Shown here piece after piece: positions 1-6,005 of a stretch of DNA of 6,005 bases (the first letter of the stretch is position 1; each line of letters begins with the position of its first letter). Under the pieces are notes generated by a model. The model was given only the letters and a program-made list of their open reading frames with translations, ran no database searches and was not told the origin of the DNA. This DNA is from Ktedonobacter sp. 13_1_20CM_4_53_11. Lineage in GTDB: Bacteria > Chloroflexota > Ktedonobacteria > Ktedonobacterales > Ktedonobacteraceae. The position numbers were made by a program, and so were the translations under genes. Location of the stretch: assembly GCA_001919995.1 (NCBI GenBank), contig MNIY01000192.1:9305-15309 (forward strand), in the 5' to 3' direction.

Positions 1-1005
1 CTCTCTATCCTGCTGGCAGGGTGCTCCATCAACCTCCCACAATCGAGCAATTCATCATGCCAGGGCAACTGCACAACTGGTCCTGGAGTCCAGGGTGTCC
101 ATGTTTTCGTCGAGCCAGATGCCGGTGAACATCCTGTTACCGATGCCATCAACGGCGCGCAGAAGTCTGTCTGGTTAGAAATGTACATATTATCTGACCG
201 CAACGTGATTCGCGCCCTGGAAGAAGCGGCCAACAGAGGGATAGATGTGCGTGTCATGCTAGAACCACATCCCTTTGGCGGTGGTTCACCAGCGCGTGCC
301 ATGGATCAGTTGAGAGCCGCGGGAGCCAAAGTACAGGAAAGCAATCCAGCTTTCACGCTCACCCATGAGAAGGGCTTGATCATCGATAACTCAACCGCCT
401 ACATCATGACTTCGAATTTTTCTCGCGCTGCCCTCGGTAGCTACAGCGGCAGCAGCGGGTTCAGCAATCGTGAATATGATATCGTAGATTCCGACCCACC
501 AGAGGTACAGGCAGTCGTTTCCATTTTCCAGGCAGACTGGGATCGCACAACAGCCCAGTTCAATGATCCCAACCTCGTCGTCAGTCCCATCAACGCGCGC
601 AATGCTTTCAACACGCTCATCAATAGCGCACACCGCACCCTGCTCGTCGAAGCAGAAGAAATGAACGACTCGGCTGTCGAGCAGGCTCTATCCACGGCAG
701 TACAACACGGCGTCCAGGTACAGGTGATCCTCCCCGCTCCCCGTGGCTCTTCTGCCGATAGCAACAGCCAGGGTATCAATACCATTAAACTGGGAGGCGT
801 CCAGGTAAGAGAAGATCCACGACTGTACATGCATGCAAAAATCATGGTGATAGATGGGCAGAAAGCCTTCGTTGGCTCACAGAATATTTCCGCACAATCC
901 CTCGATCAGAATCGCGAGCTGGGCATCATCATTTCTGATCAAGGTGTCCTGCAAACACTTCAACAAACGTTTCAGCAGGATTGGGGCGATTCCCAGGCTG
1001 TTTAG
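1..1005 (+). CDS. Phospholipase D-superfamily lipoprotein (two HKD motifs), 5'-truncated by the window edge
   Basis: The reading frame is open from base 1, so the start lies upstream; 334 residues are visible. A methionine at 181 sits inside the frame and is not the real start, because the 60 codons before it carry recognisable features. Visible residues 4-8 (ILLAG, then Cys8 at 22-24) form a lipobox, so this is the end of a type II signal peptide, and the mature protein should be lipid-anchored outside the cytoplasmic membrane. Two HxK(x4)D motifs of the phospholipase D superfamily are present: H122/K124/D129 (His codon 364-366) and H278/K280/D285 (832-834). Each is followed by an SxN and an NRE stretch, as in cardiolipin-synthase-like members. 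Two complete HKD motifs imply an active phosphodiesterase or transphosphatidylase built from two half-sites in one chain. The substrate cannot be told: phospholipid, cardiolipin synthesis or nucleic acid are all possible. It is shorter than typical cardiolipin synthases (about 480 residues) and lacks their two N-terminal membrane helices in what is visible. Confidence 0.88.
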   Translation, partial: LSILLAGCSINLPQSSNSSCQGNCTTGPGVQGVHVFVEPDAGEHPVTDAINGAQKSVWLEMYILSDRNVIRALEEAANRGIDVRVMLEPHPFGGGSPARAMDQLRAAGAKVQESNPAFTLTHEKGLIIDNSTAYIMTSNFSRAALGSYSGSSGFSNREYDIVDSDPPEVQAVVSIFQADWDRTTAQFNDPNLVVSPINARNAFNTLINSAHRTLLVEAEEMNDSAVEQALSTAVQHGVQVQVILPAPRGSSADSNSQGINTIKLGGVQVREDPRLYMHAKIMVIDGQKAFVGSQNISAQSLDQNRELGIIISDQGVLQTLQQTFQQDWGDSQAV

Positions 1006-1024
1006 ATGAAGAACCTGCATGTAC

Positions 1025-1051
1025 TTGTCCCGCCGCACGTGGTACTATAAA
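1025..1051 (+). promoter_or_regulatory. Weak candidate promoter upstream of the ABM-domain gene
   Basis: A TTGTCC box (1025-1030) and a TATAAA box (1046-1051) are separated by 15 bases, shorter than the preferred 17. Transcription would start just upstream of the ribosome binding site at 1060, leaving a very short leader. The match is only suggestive; the gene could instead be read through from the lipoprotein gene 69 bases upstream, as no terminator hairpin is seen between them. Confidence 0.22.
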
Positions 1052-1059
1052 GTAAAAAT

Positions 1060-1065
1060 GGAGGA
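1060..1065 (+). promoter_or_regulatory. Shine-Dalgarno of the ABM-domain gene
   Basis: GGAGGA lies nine bases before the ATG at 1075. It supports that start over the overlapping out-of-frame alternatives in the same stretch. Confidence 0.75.
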
Positions 1066-1074
1066 ACGTCTTTC

Positions 1075-1362
1075 ATGGTAACTGAAATCGCCATTTTTAC
1101 GGCACTTGCAGGCAAAGAGGACGAGTTGGGGCATGCTATTGTACACGGACTGGATGTCATTCGCCAGCATCCAGAATGTATCTCTTCACAAGTTGAACGC
1201 TGCATCGAGAAACCCGGGCAGTATATACTTATCAACATTTGGACATCGCTTGAAGCCCATACCAAAGATTTCAGGGGCGGTCCACTCTTTCCACAGTGGC
1301 GAAGCCATATCAACGGCTTATTCGAGGCCAACCCGACCGTCTTTCACTACCAACCATTTTAA
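1075..1362 (+). CDS. Antibiotic biosynthesis monooxygenase (ABM) domain protein
   Basis: This 95-residue protein starts at ATG 1075 behind a good Shine-Dalgarno. It fits the small single-domain ABM family (dimeric alpha+beta barrel, ferredoxin-like). Residues 3-12 form a first beta strand (EIAIFTALAG). They are followed by GKEDEL and a helix over about 14-32. HPECISSQVERC (32-43) corresponds to the family's 'xPGCxxYxxxR' strand. YILINIWTSLEAHTKDF (50-66) matches the conserved 'fxxxexWxsxeAxxxHxxs' segment, and a C-terminal strand ends VFHYQPF. No membrane segment or signal peptide is visible, so it should be cytoplasmic. Family members include cofactor-free quinol monooxygenases, haem-degrading enzymes and proteins with no known reaction, so a substrate cannot be assigned. 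It sits between a lipoprotein and ligA with no evident functional link. The two Cys residues (35 and 43) are of unknown meaning. Confidence 0.8.
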   Translation: MVTEIAIFTALAGKEDELGHAIVHGLDVIRQHPECISSQVERCIEKPGQYILINIWTSLEAHTKDFRGGPLFPQWRSHINGLFEANPTVFHYQPF

Positions 1363-1466
1363 AGCAGTAGCATCATTTGCTCACCTTGTTTGAAACCATC
1401 TTCATATATTTCCACTCCAGTGATGACAAAAGGAATATACAATAGACCAGCGTCTATAACATTTTT

Positions 1467-3572
<2,106 letters not shown>

Positions 3573-3574
<2 letters not shown>

Positions 3575-3596
3575 GAAGAAATACGGAACTTCTTTT
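3573..3596 (+). terminator. Weak hairpin with short T run at the end of ligA
   Basis: AAGAAG (3573-3578, overlapping the stop codon) can pair with CTTCTT (3589-3594) across a 10-base loop, followed by TT and then G. The six-pair stem is A/T-rich and the T run is short, so it is at best a poor intrinsic terminator. No better hairpin is seen in the 129 gene-free bases between ligA and the insertion sequence at 3704. Confidence 0.22.
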
Positions 3597-3703
3597 GCGA
3601 TAAAATCCTTAACGTCCACTTCTCGTGATACATCCTTCATCTTCACTGCGTCCTTTCCAAACGGCATGCTTGTCTACCCCTGGTACGCCATTCCCTTTTG
3701 AGC

Positions 3704-3727
3704 CAGGGTCTGTGAATTATTGCTGGG
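3704..3727 (+). repeat. ISAs1-family terminal inverted repeat, transposase 3' side
   Basis: The first 21 bases (3704-3724) are the exact reverse complement of 4996-5016. Counting the next three bases, 23 of 24 match, with a single G versus A difference at base 22. The transposase stop codon is contained in this repeat. Confidence 0.95.
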
Positions 3728-4922
3728 TAAACCTCCTGGGAAGCAGAAGGTTGAAAGCGAAAGCGGGATGGGAAGCGAAGTGGCGGAGTTTCGCAGCAAT
3801 CTGGGTTGACCCTTGACGGTGAATAAGGGTGATGGCCAGATTGCGCAAGGCGGCTAGGATCTGTGGAGCCTGACCCGTGCGCAGGCGAGAGCGGTCTTCA
3901 GCGAAGGAGACATCACGGACATAGTGCAGGCGATTTTCAATGCCCCAATGTCCGCGGTTCAACTCCAGCAGCCGACCGGGACTGGCAAGGGCGGGAGTCA
4001 AATCCGTGAGGAGGTACACGACCTCCTCAGTGATCTTGCCGGTGCGGCGCACTGTGACAGTGCGCGTGAGTTGGGCGACTTGTTGCACAAGCGGCCAGGT
4101 GGGACGCAGGTAGTCATGGAAGCGCGGTGGTGAGCAGGATACGGCGTTCCTCGGTGCGTCCCCGCCGTCGGTCGAGGGTGCAGTCTTGCTCGTGAGACAA
4201 AAAGGAGGTGGCTGGGTCGGTGAAATACAGGCGCAGGTCGGCAAAGAGGAGGGGTTGGTTGCCCTTGACGGTGAGCAGGCTGAAGCCGTGCTGGTCATGG
4301 ACTACCTGCATAAAGGCCGCATGGGTATGCAACGCATCGGCGGTATAGACGCGCGGGGTGTTCGGCAGGCATGGCAAGACGGCTTTGGCGATGGGAATCT
4401 CATTGGTTTTCTCGGCTTTCGCGCACCTGGAGCAAGGTTTCCTGGCTCTCATGGGTACAAAAGGCCAACAGGTGCGGAGCGGGCTGCTCAGCGGTGCCTG
4501 CGCCCCGGAGCACTTTCCCATCCAGAGCGACGGCTTCCTCATCGGTGTGGGGGCGACTGCTCTGCACCCAGGCAGCCAGCACCACCTCAATAGCTTGCGC
4601 GTCTAAGAGCGGCAAGAGATGACGGTACAGGGAGCCAGTTGGTGTATAAAAGTCGCGCGGCCCAAAATAGACACGCAGCAGGGTTTCGTGGTCACGACAC
4701 CATTGTCCTACCGCTTCGGTCGAATTACAGTTGCACGAGCCTCGCGGCGACCAAACACGTGAGCAGATAGGGCAAGTCATAGCGCAACCCATGACGCGAA
4801 CGGGGATCAGGTACGACGGCAAACGCTTCATATAAACTGACCAGGGGAGCTTGCTTGAGCAAAGCAAGCTGTTCCTGAGCCGATAGCTTCGGAGCAGCCA
4901 TCGAGAGTGCGGTAGAATACAT
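3717..4922 (-). pseudogene. ISAs1-family DDE transposase, disrupted by three +1 frameshifts
   Basis: The start is ATG 4922-4920 behind an AAGGAG nine bases upstream. Four blocks in three frames join into one 400-residue transposase: 4922-4737 (residues 1-62), 4735-4421 (63-167), 4419-4120 (168-267) and 4118-3720 (268-400), then TAA. Each junction needs exactly one base skipped, near 4736, 4420 and 4119, and the joins restore family-like text (VAARL/CNCNSTEAVGQW, QVR/KAEKTNEIP, LLTTAL/HDYL). The N-terminal PDPRSRHGLRYDLPYLL motif of the family's associated domain is present. The DDE residues survive: D134 in VALDGKVLRG (codon 4522-4520), D195 in YTADALHTH (4338-4336) and E328 in GHWGIENRLHYVRDV (3938-3936). 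Read straight, translation stops at 4725 after 65 residues, so no active enzyme is expected. Sequencing or assembly error is an alternative to real decay; three programmed shifts are implausible, as the family is not known for them. Confidence 0.9.
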
Positions 4923-4931
4923 CGAGGAAGA

Positions 4932-4937
4932 CTCCTT
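4932..4937 (-). promoter_or_regulatory. Shine-Dalgarno of the ISAs1 transposase
   Basis: On the - strand, AAGGAG lies nine bases before ATG 4922. This favours that start over an in-frame ATG seven codons later (4901). Confidence 0.7.
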
Positions 4938-4946
4938 TTTCTGATG

Positions 4947-4964
4947 AGATTTTGTGCAAAATCT
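4947..4964 (-). repeat. Perfect 8-bp palindrome arms in the transposase leader
   Basis: AGATTTTG (4947-4954) and CAAAATCT (4957-4964) are perfect inverted arms separated by two bases. An outer CTGAT/ATCAG pair (4941-4945 and 4970-4974) extends the symmetry imperfectly. The site lies between the inverted repeat and the transposase ribosome binding site, about ten bases upstream of the latter. It could be a regulator or transposase binding site. It could also form an RNA hairpin limiting translation from transcripts that enter from outside, a role known for some other IS families. The function is inferred from position only. Confidence 0.55.
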
Positions 4965-4992
4965 ATCTTATCAGTTTGTGGAGTTTTCCGCT

Positions 4993-5016
4993 CCTAGCAA
5001 TAATTCACAGACCCTG
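4993..5016 (-). repeat. ISAs1-family terminal inverted repeat, transposase 5' side
   Basis: Read on the - strand it begins CAGGGTCTGTGAATTATTGC and matches the other end at 23 of 24 bases. It lies about 70 bases before the transposase start. It directly touches the second element at 5017. Confidence 0.95.
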
Positions 5017-6005
5017 CAGGGCGGTATTGTATCCTTTGCTAAGGGTTGAGATTCCAAAGTTGAAAGGAGAGCGAGTGGGAGATATCCCACCAGGTCTGCT
5101 GCGACCATTGAGCATGGAGGCGCTGCACCTGCAGGAAGATAGCGACCTGTGCTCCCGCCTGACTGCCAAAGGTGACAGCTTGGCGAAACTTGCGCCGTAA
5201 CTCGCGGTTGGTGCGCTCTAACAAGGAGGTCGTCCGTATCCATTCTCGTGGGATCCCTTCCAAAGTGTAGAAGGCGAGGGTCTGCTCGAAGTCCCGCTCT
5301 AAAGTCGCCACCGCTTTGGGAGCCTGCTCTCGCCATGTAGTGGCCCACACGATCACCCTTAGATAGGCTTGGAAAGCACTCTCTGCCTGGTAGATCTCCG
5401 TCGCCTGCTCCAGCAGCTGTTTCCTCTGCTCCTTCTTTGCCTCCCCTTTGAGGTCCTCTCGGCACTTGTCGGCTACATTACGTAACTTGTGAAACAGACA
5501 GCGCTGGTCGAGCACACTGGAGCCATAGACCAGGGCCAAGGCCCCGCCTAACCCACCACCGCCATCACGCACCACCATCTGCAGTCCCTTCTCAGGCCGC
5601 ACGCCGCGTTCCCACAAACGATGCACCAGCTTTTCCCACGAGGGCTGATCTTCACTGCTGGCAATTTCCCAGTCCAGGATCTCCCGCCTGCCTGTCCCAT
5701 CATTCCAGAATCCCAGGGCCACCAGGACCACCACACGCTTGCCTTTGCGCTCTTTGCGACGGCGCTTGCGGCTATCGCGCTTCTCCGTTTCGTTCTGCGT
5801 CTGCAGCGTGAGCCAGATGCCATCCCATTGCACCACTGCCGGCACGTCCTCAATCGGCTCCCGGTGCGCCTGCTCCAGAAGCGGCTCGAGCTGATTGATG
5901 CGTTCATTGATCGTACGCAGACCCACACTTCCTCCCACTATGGCGCTCCACCGCTGACTCAGATGGCGCAGACTCTCACATAAGCCACTGCCAAACACCA
6001 CATCC
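5017..6005 (-). mobile_element. IS256/Mutator-like insertion sequence, 3' part only
   Basis: This stretch holds the C-terminal two thirds or so of a transposase gene plus the 22 bases after its stop codon. The other end of the element lies outside the window. The left boundary is placed at 5017 because the neighbouring element ends at 5016; its true inverted repeat cannot be confirmed without the second end. The short distance from stop codon to junction means either that the terminal repeat is compact and touches the coding region, or that the end was lost when the two elements came together. Confidence 0.6.
5039..6005 (-). CDS. IS256/Mutator-superfamily transposase, N-terminus beyond the window
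   Basis: The frame is open to the right edge, with TAG stop at 5041-5039; about 321 residues are visible. A GTG at 6001 is in frame but has no claim to be the start. Acidic residues fit a DDE transposase with an RNase H fold: Asp in VVQWDGIWL (codon 5824-5822), Asp in MVVRDGGGGLGGAL (5566-5564) and Glu in RTTSLLERTNRELRR (5218-5216). Between the second Asp and the Glu lies QRCLFHKLRNVADK, the Cys-x2-His segment shared by IS256 and Mutator-type enzymes. The part before QWDG should belong to the N-terminal DNA-binding region (residues SVGLRTINERINQ resemble a helix-turn-helix segment). An unusually basic run, RDSRKRRRKERKGKR, sits about 15 residues after the first Asp. No frameshift or internal stop is seen in the visible part, so it may be functional. 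Exact subfamily assignment is uncertain. Confidence 0.82.
   Translation of the reverse strand, partial: DVVFGSGLCESLRHLSQRWSAIVGGSVGLRTINERINQLEPLLEQAHREPIEDVPAVVQWDGIWLTLQTQNETEKRDSRKRRRKERKGKRVVVLVALGFWNDGTGRREILDWEIASSEDQPSWEKLVHRLWERGVRPEKGLQMVVRDGGGGLGGALALVYGSSVLDQRCLFHKLRNVADKCREDLKGEAKKEQRKQLLEQATEIYQAESAFQAYLRVIVWATTWREQAPKAVATLERDFEQTLAFYTLEGIPREWIRTTSLLERTNRELRRKFRQAVTFGSQAGAQVAIFLQVQRLHAQWSQQTWWDISHSLSFQLWNLNP

Larger units (their letters stand above)
3704..5016 (-). mobile_element. ISAs1-family insertion sequence, complete ends, 1313 bp
   Basis: The element is bounded by inverted repeats that start CAGGGTCTGTGAATTATTGC, a start typical of ISAs1-family ends as I recall them. It carries one transposase gene on the - strand, whose TAA stop (3717-3719) lies inside the downstream inverted repeat. 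The 1313-bp length is within the usual range for the family (about 1.2-1.5 kb). The element sits 129 bases after ligA and abuts a second IS on its other side. The flanks are CTTTTGAGC on the left and CAGGGCGGT on the right. They do not match, so the expected 8-10 bp target duplication is absent. The transposase is frameshifted, so this copy is probably non-autonomous, but its ends are intact and could still be mobilised by a related transposase. Confidence 0.92.

Noticed and set aside
1106..1393. Alternative 95-codon frame overlapping the ABM gene
   Set aside because: It has no ribosome binding site and runs out of frame through a protein with a clear family match.
3625..3816. Open + strand frame of 63 codons
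   Set aside because: It crosses the left end of the ISAs1 element at 3704, has no ribosome binding site, and its second half is antisense to the transposase.
4186..4606. Overlapping + strand open frames inside the IS
   Set aside because: They are antisense to the transposase blocks carrying D134 and D195, and translate to low-complexity text with no recognisable motif.
4115..4740. Programmed frameshifting to make the full ISAs1 transposase
   Set aside because: Three separate +1 events would be needed, no classic slippery sequence is seen at the sites, and the family is normally encoded by one uninterrupted frame.
5621..5983. + strand open frame of 120 codons
   Set aside because: It is antisense to the IS256-like transposase, which has its catalytic motifs on the other strand.
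3704..6005. Composite transposon carrying cargo
   Set aside because: The two elements belong to different families, touch directly and enclose no passenger gene in the window.

Overview
The window looks like ordinary bacterial chromosome at moderate G+C (roughly half), with strong AGGAG-type ribosome binding sites. Two complete housekeeping or accessory genes and one 5'-truncated gene lie on the + strand. They are followed by two transposable elements on the - strand. The mix of a lipobox-bearing phospholipase D-like protein, a LigA with an N-terminal extension and densely packed IS elements would fit a large IS-rich genome such as Ktedonobacteria (Chloroflexota). This taxonomic guess rests only on the general look of the proteins and is not proven by the sequence.

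Layout, left part (1-3703): (1) the 3' part of a surface-anchored phospholipase D-superfamily lipoprotein with both HKD motifs; its signal peptide starts outside the window. (2) A 95-residue antibiotic-biosynthesis-monooxygenase (ABM) fold protein with its own Shine-Dalgarno. (3) A complete NAD+-dependent DNA ligase, ligA, with adenylation, OB, zinc-finger, helix-hairpin-helix and BRCT parts and about 29 extra N-terminal residues. The three genes point the same way but are separated by 69 and 118 bases, so a shared operon is possible but not shown. A further 129 bases without a gene follow ligA.

Layout, right part (3704-6005): a 1313-bp ISAs1-family insertion sequence with near-perfect inverted ends. 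Its transposase is broken by three single-base frameshifts, although all three catalytic acidic residues are still encoded. Directly abutting it, with no spacer, is the 3' end of a second element carrying an IS256/Mutator-like transposase on the same strand. That gene runs off the right edge. The junction of the two elements forms a perfect 10-bp palindrome, and the ISAs1 copy has no matching target duplication on its two sides. This points to sequential insertion or a rearrangement.

The genes do not form an obvious joint pathway. I found no CRISPR array, RNA gene, defence system or other new multi-gene system. The most informative signals are the tandem IS junction, the frameshift pattern of the ISAs1 transposase, and the palindrome in its leader.
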